Source: Parvibaculum sp035325945
GTDB taxonomy: Bacteria; Pseudomonadota; Alphaproteobacteria; Parvibaculales; Parvibaculaceae
Direction of reading: 5' to 3'
DNA length: 33,720 bases
Assembly: GCF_035325945.1 (NCBI RefSeq)
Contig: NZ_DAOKYX010000028.1
Location: 1 to 33,720 of the forward strand
A model generated the notes under the pieces. That model made no database searches. It was given only the letters and a program-made list of their open reading frames with translations, and was not told the origin of the DNA. The position numbers were made by a program, and so were the translations under genes. Positions 1-6,932 of the stretch are shown here, one piece after another. The stretch's first letter is position 1. The number at the start of each line of letters is the position of its first letter.

Positions 1-249
1 GGCCGAGGCGACAAGCTCGCTGCGAACCGCGACCGCGCCCCTTTCCGCTCCCACCGCATTGAGCCGCGCCATGGCGAAGGCAATCCCCATGCCGAGCGCC
101 TTGTCGAGAATCTGTCCTAGCTCCCCGTCACGCTTCGCCTTGAGGAAGGCGCATGCCTTCGCCGCGATCACCGATGCGAGCGCCGTCAGCACCGCAAGGG
201 CGAGTTCGTTCACAAGCGGCTGCAAGGCCGCGAGATCGATCATATGCAT
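1..249 (-). CDS. Small phage membrane protein, holin-like (partial)
   Basis: This reading frame starts at 249 and is still open at the left edge, so about 83 N-terminal residues are visible. AGAGGA lies 6 nt before the ATG; a second in-frame ATG is at 243. The N-terminal half is hydrophobic (LALAVLTALASVIAAKA, about residues 17-33) and is followed by a short basic stretch and an amphipathic segment. This resembles the small one-helix phage proteins of the LLH holin type, but the similarity is only in general character. It follows the tail chaperone gene by 11 nt in the same operon, where the tape measure gene would be expected in a Rhodobacter-type GTA, so it may be an inserted extra gene. 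A lysis or membrane role is an inference. Confidence 0.5.
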   Translation of the reverse strand, partial: MHMIDLAALQPLVNELALAVLTALASVIAAKACAFLKAKRDGELGQILDKALGMGIAFAMARLNAVGAERGAVAVRSELVASA

Positions 250-260
250 GTGAAATCCTC

Positions 261-452
261 TCAATCGGGAAATCGGCGCGTGAGCGCCTCGAGGTCGGTA
301 CGGCGGATCGCCGATACCCGTGCATGCGCCAGCCCCACCCCCCGCGCGGCCGCGGCGAGTTCGGCGAGCGTCATGCGCCAGAAGTCCTGCGGCGCGAGGC
401 GAAGGCGACCGAGGCCGATTTCCATCGCCTGCTCCCATGGAAATTTTTTCAT
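261..452 (-). CDS. Phage/GTA tail assembly chaperone (g10.1-like, TAC_6 type)
   Basis: A 63-residue protein beginning MKKFPWEQAM, with the signature LRLAPQDFWRMTLAELAAA of the small tail-assembly chaperone family found after g10 in alphaproteobacterial GTAs. In siphophages such chaperones coat the tape measure protein during tail assembly. The ATG at 452 is chosen because the family match starts there. A GTG at 515 would add 21 residues that look unlike the family. No strong ribosome binding site precedes 452. The frame stays open upstream through the stop of the preceding g10 gene, which permits a +1 or -2 translational fusion (see findings). The DNA from 437 to 480 is unusually AT-rich for this operon. 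Confidence 0.75.
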   Translation of the reverse strand: MKKFPWEQAMEIGLGRLRLAPQDFWRMTLAELAAAARGVGLAHARVSAIRRTDLEALTRRFPD

Positions 453-564
453 CGGGCTCAAGAGCTTGTTTTTAAAATACGCCGAACCCTGATTGTCATG
501 GCCCGGCCTGCCCACCCACGTCGTTGCAGCCGCGTCCAGACCTGGCGAATCCTCGGGGCGCTTT

Positions 565-879
565 TTAGGCTCCGCCGCCGAATGTCGCAGTCAGCAGCTC
601 GGCGACGATGGCGATATAGCCGGCCGCGCCGCCTTCGGCGCTCATTCCTGCCACCTCATCATCGCTCACCTCCTGGCCCGCGCCGCGAAGCCCCGCGCCG
701 ATCACGCGGATCGCGTCTCGCGCCGAAATGCGCCCCGTCTCGAAGCGGCTCGCGAGCGCCAGCATGTCCTCGCCGCCGAAGGCGTGTTCGAGTTCGGCGA
801 GCGCGCCGAGCGTGAGCACGAGCGTCCGTCTCTTGCCGCCAAGCACCGCCTCGATTTCGCCCCTGTGCCTGTTCACCAT
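565..879 (-). CDS. GTA g10-like tail assembly protein (TAC_11 family)
   Basis: A 104-residue protein of the GTA g10 family, recognised by its N-terminal pattern: a short positive segment, then GEIEAVLGGKRRTLVLTLG, ALAELEHAFG and a later RISARDAIRVIGAGLRGAG. Members follow the major tail protein gene in GTA clusters and are classed as tail-tube or tail-chaperone proteins. The ATG at 879 has GAGGG about 6 nt upstream. A GTG at 891 overlaps the previous stop codon but has no ribosome binding site. The gene is flanked by the major tail gene and the small chaperone, the same order as in Rhodobacter capsulatus GTA. Confidence 0.82.
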   Translation of the reverse strand: MVNRHRGEIEAVLGGKRRTLVLTLGALAELEHAFGGEDMLALASRFETGRISARDAIRVIGAGLRGAGQEVSDDEVAGMSAEGGAAGYIAIVAELLTATFGGGA

Positions 880-887
880 CTCTGCCC

Positions 888-1301
888 TCACATCGCCGCG
901 AAGCTGAGCGGGCCCGCGGATTCGAGCGAGAGGTCGAAAGTCATCTCGCCATCATGCTCGCCCGCAAATTCGAGCGCCGTGATCTGAAAGGGACCCGCCA
1001 CAGTGCCGAAATCGGGAATGACGACCTGCCAGGCCCTGATCGCGCCATCGAAGAAGATCTGCCTTACGCTCGCGTCCGACGCCTGATCGCGGAAGATGCC
1101 GCGCCCCGTGATGCTTGCTGAGCGTACGCCCGCGCCCTCGAGCAGCTCGCGCCATCGCCCGCTCGAATCCGCATTCGTCACATCGACGCTGCGCGCGTTG
1201 AAGGCGAGTGCGCGCGAGCGCAAGCCCGCCACAGTCACGAAACTTCCCGTGCCGCTCGCATCGAGCTTCACGAGCAGGTCCTTGCCCTTTTGTGCCGCCA
1301 T
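888..1301 (-). CDS. Phage major tail protein, TP901-1 family (GTA g9)
   Basis: A 137-residue protein starting MAAQKGKDLLVKLD, the typical opening of the TP901-1-type major tail protein of GTAs. It continues with the expected RSRALAFNARSVDVTNADSS segment, an RWRELLEGAG motif and the C-terminal pattern FDLSLESAGPL. It forms the hexameric tail tube. The length equals that of GTA g9 proteins. Its stop codon overlaps the GTG alternative start of g10, consistent with a single transcript. Confidence 0.9.
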   Translation of the reverse strand: MAAQKGKDLLVKLDASGTGSFVTVAGLRSRALAFNARSVDVTNADSSGRWRELLEGAGVRSASITGRGIFRDQASDASVRQIFFDGAIRAWQVVIPDFGTVAGPFQITALEFAGEHDGEMTFDLSLESAGPLSFAAM

Positions 1302-1310
1302 GATTTGCTC

Positions 1311-1736
1311 CTAGATCGGTTCGGTGACGGCGCGAAAGCGGATGACGCCGCGCCATGTGGTTCCATCCGGTTCGCGCCGCGTTTCGGCTTCGGCGAAGCG
1401 GAGATTGATGAGACTGTGCCCCTCCGGCATCAGCGGTGCGTCATGAAGCGCCGCATGGAGCGCGCCGAGGATTGCTTTCGCCTCGCTTCGCCCACCCGCT
1501 CGCGACCAGACATTGAGCGCCAGTCGATGTTCCGCGCCGCATGTGTCGCCCGTGTCGAAAGCCGTCACGAGCGCGTCGCCCAGCGTCACATAGGGGAAGG
1601 CCGCCTCGCCCGGCACGCTGTCATAGATGCGCCCGGCGACGAGCGCATCGAGCGCTGCGTCTCCGGCGAGATGGGCATAGATCGCACGTTGCAGCGCGAG
1701 GTCCGCATTCATAATCGTCGGCATCGTCGCTGGCAT
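1311..1736 (-). CDS. DUF3168 tail terminator protein (GTA g8)
   Basis: A protein of about 141 residues with the DUF3168 pattern: ADLALQRAIYAHLAGDAAL, then VAGRIYDSVP and FPYVTLGD, with a C-terminal VIRFRAVTE strand. DUF3168 proteins cap the tail tube at the head-proximal end. The start is uncertain: GTG at 1742 overlaps the stop of the upstream gene and has GAGAGG 5 nt before it, while ATGs at 1736, 1724 and 1712 follow. The family match begins only at about 1712. The codons further upstream merely read through the adaptor gene. Confidence 0.85.
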   Translation of the reverse strand: MPATMPTIMNADLALQRAIYAHLAGDAALDALVAGRIYDSVPGEAAFPYVTLGDALVTAFDTGDTCGAEHRLALNVWSRAGGRSEAKAILGALHAALHDAPLMPEGHSLINLRFAEAETRREPDGTTWRGVIRFRAVTEPI

Positions 1737-1738
1737 CG

Positions 1739-2062
1739 TCACCGGCCCCTCTCCTCGCAATCGATGGCGAGCCAGCGCCGCCTGCCATCCGGGTCGAAGG
1801 CGCCCCTGATATCGAGCACGCGGCCGCGCCATGTAAGGCGCATGTCGCTCTTCACGTCGCCGCGATGGCGGATGACGACGCGGAAAGGTTCACGCGCCTC
1901 GAGCCGGTCGGCTTCCGCAAGCTCGGTTCCCTTGAACGAGATGACGTCCGCCCAAACGGTCGCAACCTGCGACCAGGCAATCGTCCATCCGCCTGCGCCG
2001 TCGCCTGCGCGTTGCGGCGCTTCGATCGTCACGCGCTCGCGCAATCTGCCGGGGCTCGTCAC
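1739..2062 (-). CDS. Phage head-tail adaptor / head closure protein (GTA g7)
   Basis: A 107-residue protein of the phage head-tail joining family. It opens VTSPGRLRERVTIEAP, followed by WSQVATVWADVISFKGTELAEA and VVIRHRGDVKSDMRLTWRG, which is the standard pattern (RERVTI, W..V.TVWA, RYR.D). It links the connector ring to the tail terminator. The GTG at 2062 overlaps the stop of the connector gene as GTGA, and GGAGG lies 8 nt upstream, so this start is well supported despite the non-ATG codon. Confidence 0.85.
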   Translation of the reverse strand: MTSPGRLRERVTIEAPQRAGDGAGGWTIAWSQVATVWADVISFKGTELAEADRLEAREPFRVVIRHRGDVKSDMRLTWRGRVLDIRGAFDPDGRRRWLAIDCEERGR

Positions 2063-2628
2063 AGTTTCAGCCTCCGATAGGGCGCCACGAGCGCGGCGAC
2101 GGTGAGCGGAATATCGGCTGCGGTGGCACCGAAGGCGACCGGCCCCCGCGCCTCGAACCAGTGCGCGACGAGCATCAATGTCGCCTGCCGCAAGGGTTCG
2201 GGCACGTCGGCGGCCGCGCCATAGCCCGCCGTGAAATCGATTTCGATACCGCCGATCCCGGCCGCCGGCTGTGCGAGCCGCATGCCTCTTCGCGCGGCGA
2301 TGCGTGGCGGCTCGGCGCCGAGGTCCATGTCGAAGACTGATGGATCGAGCGTCACCGCCCCCTCGCCCGCATCGACGCGAACCGCCTCCACCGCCGCGAC
2401 CGGCGCAAGAGGCAGAGAGATGTCGCGGCCGGGCCATGCATCGAGCACGAGGCGCCAGCCTTGCGTGACGAAGGCGCGCCGCGTTTCCGCTTCGAGTGTC
2501 GTGCGCGCCGCCGTGATCAGCGCCGTCACCAGCGCGTTTTCCTCCACGCCGTCGAGGCGGAGAAAACCGCGCACCTCGGCGAGCGTCACCGGCTCCTCCG
2601 CCGGACCGGCGATGAGCATGAGCGTCAT
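2059..2628 (-). CDS. Phage head-tail connector protein (GTA g6, phiE125 gp8 type)
   Basis: A 189-residue protein opening MTLMLIAGPAEEPVTLAEVRGFLRLDG, the hallmark of the gp6/phiE125 gp8 connector family (EPVTLAEVK.HLR.D...ED). A helix bundle with TAARTTLEAETRRAFVTQGW follows, then an aromatic C-terminal helix (LRQATLMLVAHWFEARG). Twelve copies normally form the ring under the portal. ATG 2628 is preferred over the longer reading from 2697, whose first 23 residues do not look like the family. Its last bases overlap the adaptor start. Confidence 0.85.
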   Translation of the reverse strand: MTLMLIAGPAEEPVTLAEVRGFLRLDGVEENALVTALITAARTTLEAETRRAFVTQGWRLVLDAWPGRDISLPLAPVAAVEAVRVDAGEGAVTLDPSVFDMDLGAEPPRIAARRGMRLAQPAAGIGGIEIDFTAGYGAAADVPEPLRQATLMLVAHWFEARGPVAFGATAADIPLTVAALVAPYRRLKL

Positions 2629-2709
2629 GAGATTTCTTTCGTTGAGTGCTTGCGGGCAGGAAAGGAGCGCCGCCCCGGCATTGCGCCAGGGCGGCATCTC
2701 ACGTCGCCG

Positions 2710-3141
2710 TCAGGCGGCCGGTTTCACATGCGCGGCCGAAAGCACGGCAATCGCCGCGACGGGCGTGCCGCCCGCATGGCTTCCCGTCAGCGCGATGGTG
2801 ACGCGGCTGTAGCGGGCGTTCCCCACATAGCCGATCCGGTATTCCTTCTGCGCCTTCGCGGCCGCATCGACAGTGGCGAAGACGCCGCCTGTCGACACGG
2901 GCCCGCCCGTCACCGCCCTCGCGTCCGTCACCGGCGCCCAGTTGGTGCCGTCCTCGGAGGCTTCGAGCTTCGCCTCCATCTTCAGCGTGGGCGAGAGCGT
3001 GTCACCCGAGGCCCCGAAGAGCACGATGTGCTCCACCGCCTCGAAGCCCCTGCGATCGACAGGCGCGCCGGAACGCGGCGAAGCCGTCACTGCGGGATCG
3101 AGCGTCTGCACGGTCCTGATATTGTGATGAATGTCGCGCAT
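2710..3141 (-). CDS. Capsid-adjacent phage structural protein, function unknown
   Basis: A 143-residue protein beginning MRDIHHNIRTVQTLDPAV. It resembles a group of small phage proteins found beside HK97-type capsid genes. These have an N-terminal RxIxxNIxxVQxLxP motif, a GFEAVEHIVLFGASGDTLSP-like strand, a DGTNWAPV turn and a C-terminal RIGYVGNARYSRVTIAL strand. The pattern suggests a beta-sandwich capsid-associated or decoration protein, but no function is established. It sits 9 nt after the capsid gene and 81 nt before the connector gene. To my knowledge the Rhodobacter capsulatus GTA has no gene at this position, so this is a lineage-specific addition. Confidence 0.7.
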   Translation of the reverse strand: MRDIHHNIRTVQTLDPAVTASPRSGAPVDRRGFEAVEHIVLFGASGDTLSPTLKMEAKLEASEDGTNWAPVTDARAVTGGPVSTGGVFATVDAAAKAQKEYRIGYVGNARYSRVTIALTGSHAGGTPVAAIAVLSAAHVKPAA

Positions 3142-3150
3142 GGTTCCCCC

Positions 3151-4449
3151 TCAGGCCGTACCGAACTTCAGAAGCTTCAGCGCCTCGAAGTTCTGCACGC
3201 CGCCGCCCACGCGCTTCGTCGTATAGAAGAGCACATAGGGTTTGGCGCTGTAGGGATCGCGCAGCACGCGCACGCCGAGCCGGTCGACGATGAGATAGCC
3301 GCGCTTGAAGTCGCCGAAGGCGATGGCAGTCGCATCGGTTTCGATCGAAGGCATGTCCTCTGATTCCGTCACCGGATAGTTGAGAAGCGTGGGCGGAGCC
3401 CCGGCCGCGATGCCCGGCTGCCAGAGGTAGTTTCCTTCCGCGTCCTTCAGCTTGCGGATGACGGATTGCGTCGCGCGGTTCATGACGAAGCGCGCATTGC
3501 TGCGATAGCCGGCCTTCACCGCATAGATGAGGTCGATGAGCGTATCGGCCGGGTTTGAAACCGCGAAGGCGCCGGCCGCGCCCGTCGCAAGATAGCCGAG
3601 CTTGCCGTGCGACCAGCTCGCATTGGCGACCCTGGCATAGGAGAGGAAGCCGCGCGGCTTGCGAACGCCATCGCCATGCACGAAGGCCGCGCCTTCCTGC
3701 TCGGCAAAGGCCGTTTGCACTTCTTCGGCGAGCCACTGGTCGATGTTGATCGCCGCGTCGTCGAGCAGCGTCGAGGTCGCGGCCGGCATGGCATAGAGTT
3801 CCATCGCCGGAAACTCGATCTCGGAAAGCTGCGGCGTCGCGGTTTCGATGCGCGCCTCGCTTTCGCCGACCCAGCCGGCGGCCGGCCCTTGCGTCGTGAA
3901 CGGCTTCTTGTAGCTCGCCGCGCCGATCTGGCGCACGCCCGCAATGGCGCGAATGGGCGATGCGTCTGAAACGACGCGGTCGATCATGCGTTCCGTCTCC
4001 GCCGGCACGAGATAGCCGCCATCGGGATCGGACTGCGCCGAAAGCGCCTTCGCTTCCAGCGTCCGCAGTTCATGCGTCTCGCCCTTCCGCACATAGAGAT
4101 CGAAGGCGCGCTTGTGCTCGCGCCGCGCCGGATCGAACACTGTCCGCGCGCCGCTGCCGATGCCCGGCCGCGCCAGCGAGAGGGCCAGCTCGTCGACCGT
4201 CTTCTTCTGCCGGTCGAGCGCGCGATTGATGCGTTCGACCTTTTCCTCCGTCACGACATCGGCCGTGAGCTTGCGCTCGATCTGGGCGAGCCTGTCGTCA
4301 TTGGCCTCCTTGAAGGCCTCGAAGGCGCCGAGAAACTCATCCAGCGCGTCCCGCACCTCATGGGCGTCGGGGCGGCTCTCGGCCTGCTTCGTCTCAAGCG
4401 ATTTCAGCGACGCCCCGATGCGCGGGACATCGTTCTTGAATGCACTCAT
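3151..4449 (-). CDS. Major capsid protein, HK97 family (GTA g5)
   Basis: A 432-residue HK97-fold capsid protein. Residues 1 to about 100 are a charged, coiled-coil delta/scaffold region (DEFLGAFEAFKEANDDRLAQIERK). The capsid core follows, with SDPDGGYLVPAETERMIDRV, RQIGAASYKKPFTTQGPAAGWVGE and GDFKRGYLIVDRLGVRVLRDPYS. The early part is the segment normally removed by the prohead protease encoded just upstream. ATG 4449 has CGAGGAAAG about 4 nt before it, and the spacing to the protease stop is 14 nt. Length and domain order are normal for an alphaproteobacterial GTA capsid. Confidence 0.93.
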   Translation of the reverse strand: MSAFKNDVPRIGASLKSLETKQAESRPDAHEVRDALDEFLGAFEAFKEANDDRLAQIERKLTADVVTEEKVERINRALDRQKKTVDELALSLARPGIGSGARTVFDPARREHKRAFDLYVRKGETHELRTLEAKALSAQSDPDGGYLVPAETERMIDRVVSDASPIRAIAGVRQIGAASYKKPFTTQGPAAGWVGESEARIETATPQLSEIEFPAMELYAMPAATSTLLDDAAINIDQWLAEEVQTAFAEQEGAAFVHGDGVRKPRGFLSYARVANASWSHGKLGYLATGAAGAFAVSNPADTLIDLIYAVKAGYRSNARFVMNRATQSVIRKLKDAEGNYLWQPGIAAGAPPTLLNYPVTESEDMPSIETDATAIAFGDFKRGYLIVDRLGVRVLRDPYSAKPYVLFYTTKRVGGGVQNFEALKLLKFGTA

Positions 4450-4463
4450 GTGCTTTCCTCGTG

Positions 4464-5120
4464 TCAGTGTTTGAAGATGTCGGCGGCAGCGCGGATCGCG
4501 CGCGCCATCTGGCTCACATTCGCGTCCCGCGAGGTGATGAGCGTCTTGTAGCCCGCCGCGACGATGGTGCGGGCGTCCGAGCGGCTGAAGCCCGCGTCCC
4601 GCGTCAGCCAGCGCTCGAATTCTCGTTCTGTCGGCCGCGCGGCCTTGACGGCGCTGATGCGCGCCTCCGGCTGCATCGGAAACGTCACGACGGAGATTTC
4701 CCAGAGATCGACCTCGATGAGATGGCGCAGTCCCGTTCTCGCATCGGCACGCGCCTTGACGACGTGATAGCCGATGGAGAGCCCGTCTATCGCGCCCGCG
4801 CGCATGAGGCTCAGCACCTCGCGCGAACGCCCGACATCGGGCAGAAGCTTTCCTTCCACGAAGAGGCCGCGAATGTCTTCCTTCAGCTTCAGCCAGATGC
4901 CGATCACCTCGTTCGGATCGTGCTGATAGAGCATCTTGATGCCGCGGGGGCCTCGCTTGGCGAGCGAACTTCTGAACGCACCCGGCATCACCACATCCCG
5001 CCCCAGGTCCTCCTCGCCGAAAAGCGAGGCATAGCCCTCGAAGCTGCCGTCCTCCTTGACGCACTTCATGTCGAAGCGCGTCGCCTTCCGCTCGCCGTTC
5101 CGTCTCCGATCCGCGATCAC
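4464..5120 (-). CDS. HK97 family prohead protease (GTA g4)
   Basis: A 218-residue serine protease that cleaves the capsid delta domain. Family features are DGSFEGYASLFGEEDLGRDVV and PGAF near the N-terminus, the catalytic His in MLYQHD (about H67) and the catalytic Ser in GLSIGYH (about S115). The C-terminal EVDLWEISVVTFPMQPEA is typical. The GTG at 5120 is chosen because GGAGGA precedes it and the similarity begins about 10 residues in. The frame stays open further upstream, but that stretch is a REP-like repeat with no coding character. Confidence 0.9.
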   Translation of the reverse strand: MIADRRRNGERKATRFDMKCVKEDGSFEGYASLFGEEDLGRDVVMPGAFRSSLAKRGPRGIKMLYQHDPNEVIGIWLKLKEDIRGLFVEGKLLPDVGRSREVLSLMRAGAIDGLSIGYHVVKARADARTGLRHLIEVDLWEISVVTFPMQPEARISAVKAARPTEREFERWLTRDAGFSRSDARTIVAAGYKTLITSRDANVSQMARAIRAAADIFKH

Positions 5121-5207
5121 TTGTCCTCCAGTGCCAATAAGAAAGGCGCCCCTTGGGCGCCTTCGCGTCTTCAGAATTTTCCGTCGCCCAGTGGTCCTCA
5201 GGCTGTC

Positions 5208-5280
5208 ACCCCGGCGAGTGCCGGGGTCCAGAGCGACAAGCGCGGAGCGCGCGGCCCCTGAATGCCGGATCGGGTCCGGC
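5208..5280. repeat. REP-like hairpin pair inside the GTA operon
   Basis: Two GC-rich inverted repeats lie in the 182-bp gap between the g3.5-like gene and the protease gene. ACCCCGGC/GCCGGGGT with loop GAGT spans 5208-5227. GCCGGA/TCCGGC with loop TCGGG spans 5264-5280. They are related to hairpins at 5605-5627 and 28432-28659, which shows an interspersed genomic family rather than a GTA-specific element. Confidence 0.8.
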
Positions 5281-5302
5281 CTGACGAGGCAAGCCCGCCG
5301 TC

Positions 5303-5566
5303 CTACCTTCGCCCCGCCATCGCCCGGTCGATCTTCTCCTCGATCCGCGCGAGCGAGGCGCGCGTCGCCAGCGACTGTTCCTCCAGCCGCGCCGTGCGCT
5401 CCGCCATCTCTTCCGTGTGCGCCGCGCGTCTCTCGAGCGCCGTCAGCCGTTCCGCCGCCGCGCCGGACCAGAGAAGCGCCGCGCAAGTCTGGAAGGCGAT
5501 GGTGGCGACAAGCGCCACGGGAATGTGCCGGTCGAGCTTCCAGCCCGCATTCTCGCCAAGTTTCAT
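5303..5566 (-). CDS. GTA g3.5-like small membrane protein
   Basis: An 87-residue protein with one membrane segment (HIPVALVATIAFQTCAALLW, about residues 14-33) followed by a charged, Ala/Glu/Arg-rich coiled coil (about 38-83). Topology, size and position between portal and protease match g3.5 of Rhodobacter-type GTAs, whose role is not settled to my knowledge. ATG 5566 has GGAGGAG 3-4 nt upstream. The next upstream feature is a REP-like hairpin and the scaffold gap. A separate host origin is unlikely given the conserved position. Confidence 0.75.
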   Translation of the reverse strand: MKLGENAGWKLDRHIPVALVATIAFQTCAALLWSGAAAERLTALERRAAHTEEMAERTARLEEQSLATRASLARIEEKIDRAMAGRR

Positions 5567-5604
5567 GATCTCCTCCGGTATCGTCTCTCGCTCAAAGGCT
5601 CGTC

Positions 5605-5627
5605 ACCCCCGGGCCTGACCCGGGGGT
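5605..5627. repeat. REP-like hairpin at the edge of a scaffold gap
   Basis: Perfect inverted repeat ACCCCCGGG / CCCGGGGGT with a 5-nt loop (CCTGA), followed by TCCA and then the N run four bases later. It has the same architecture as the 28.5-kb repeats (8-9 bp arms, 5-nt loop, GTCA and TCCA flanks). The assembly probably broke here because the element is repeated in the genome. Confidence 0.8.
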
Positions 5628-5631
5628 CCAA

Positions 5632-5731
5632 NNNNNNNNNNNNNNNNNNNNNNNNNNNNNNNNNNNNNNNNNNNNNNNNNNNNNNNNNNNNNNNNNNNNN
5701 NNNNNNNNNNNNNNNNNNNNNNNNNNNNNNN
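5632..5731. other. Scaffold gap (100 N)
   Basis: Exactly 100 N, the usual placeholder for an unknown distance. It hides the 3' end of the portal gene and the intergenic DNA between the portal gene and the g3.5-like gene. Confidence 0.99.
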
Positions 5732-6882
5732 GCCTTCGTCACCCGCGCCCAGAGCGCCTCGCGCTCCGCCGAGAGCGCCTCGATCTGATCGGCGTCGAAG
5801 CCGAGCCGCAATCCATCGCCATATTGGCTTCCGAGCCAGCGCGTCAGCGCGCGGCCCGTGCGCGAGACGAGTGGCAGCACCGTCTGCCGCCAGAAGCTCC
5901 TGTTCGCTTCCTGATAGTTCGAGAATGTATTGTCGCCGGGAATGCCGAGCAGCATGGGCGGCACGCCGAATGCGAGTGCGATCTCGCGCGCCGCCGCGCG
6001 TTTCGCCTCGGTGAAGTCCATGTCCTTCGGCGTCAGCGCCATCGCCATCCATTCAAGCCCGCCTTCGAGCAGAAGCGGTCTCCCGGCGTTGATCGCGCCC
6101 TGATAATTCTCCGCGAGTTCGCGCTTCAGCCGGTCGAACTGGTCCTCGCTCAAATTGGCGTGCCCCTCGGCCCCCCGATATACGAGCGCGCCGGAGGGCC
6201 GCGCCGCATTGTCGAGCAGCGCCTTGTTCCATGTGCCCGCGGCATTGTGAATATCGACAGCGAAGGCCGCTGCCTCGATGGGGCTCATGCCATAGTGATC
6301 GTCGGTGGGATGGAAGAGACGCATATGCAGGATCGGTGCTTCGCCGCGCGCCGGGTCGTAGGCGAAGGCGACACTCCTTCCATCGACGGAATATTCATAA
6401 GCCTCCGGCCAACCGGAGTGCCCGGGAACCACCTTCATGCGGTCGGGCCGCAGCGCATAGAGTTCGCGCGGCGTGCCGTCGAGTTCGACGAGTTCCATAT
6501 AGGAATTGCCCGCAACCTGGAGATGGCCGTACCAGCTCTCGAAGAGATCGGCTCCGCTTTCATGCGGATTCGGATGTTCGAGCAGACTCAGCAGCGGATG
6601 CTCGTCAAGCTCCCGCGCGCCGTCATAGAGAAGCCAGGGCACGCTCGCCGCGGCCTCCGCGATCATGCGGACGCAGCGATAGGCGACCGCATTGCGCTCG
6701 AAGCCCTCGCGGGCAAGCGAGGCATAGTCGCGCGGCGTCCAGACCGCCCTTCCCGCCAGAGTGAGCGCAACGAGCGGGCCCGTCCGGCTCGCCTTCTCCT
6801 CGCGCGGGCGCGGCACAAGGGCGTCCTCGCGCATCATCGCCGCAAGTTTCGCCCATGGCCCCGCCATTATGTCTGCCGACAT
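5732..6882 (-). CDS. HK97 family phage portal protein (GTA g3), 3' end in gap
   Basis: 383 visible residues of the portal, the dodecameric ring through which DNA enters the capsid. Characteristic segments are VAYRCVRMIAEAAASVPW, an ADLFESWYGHLQVAGNSYME stretch, GMSPIEAAAFAVDIHNAAG and FGVPPMLLGIPGDNTFSNYQEA. It is preceded by ATG 6882 with GAAGGAAA upstream; an ATG at 6912 is possible. The family is usually about 390-420 residues, so only a short tail is lost. Residues that can be read beyond the gap in this frame come from the REP-like repeat and are not part of the protein. Confidence 0.9.
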
Positions 6883-6932
6883 CCGGTTTTCCTTCTTCCG
6901 TCTCGAAAGCATTTGTCGCGCCGCAGGCTCGT

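Noticed and set aside
5563..6912. Portal protein ending after the gap in LDPRVRPGGDEP and following residues
   Set aside because: That stretch is the translated REP-like repeat; the true C-terminus is in the gap.
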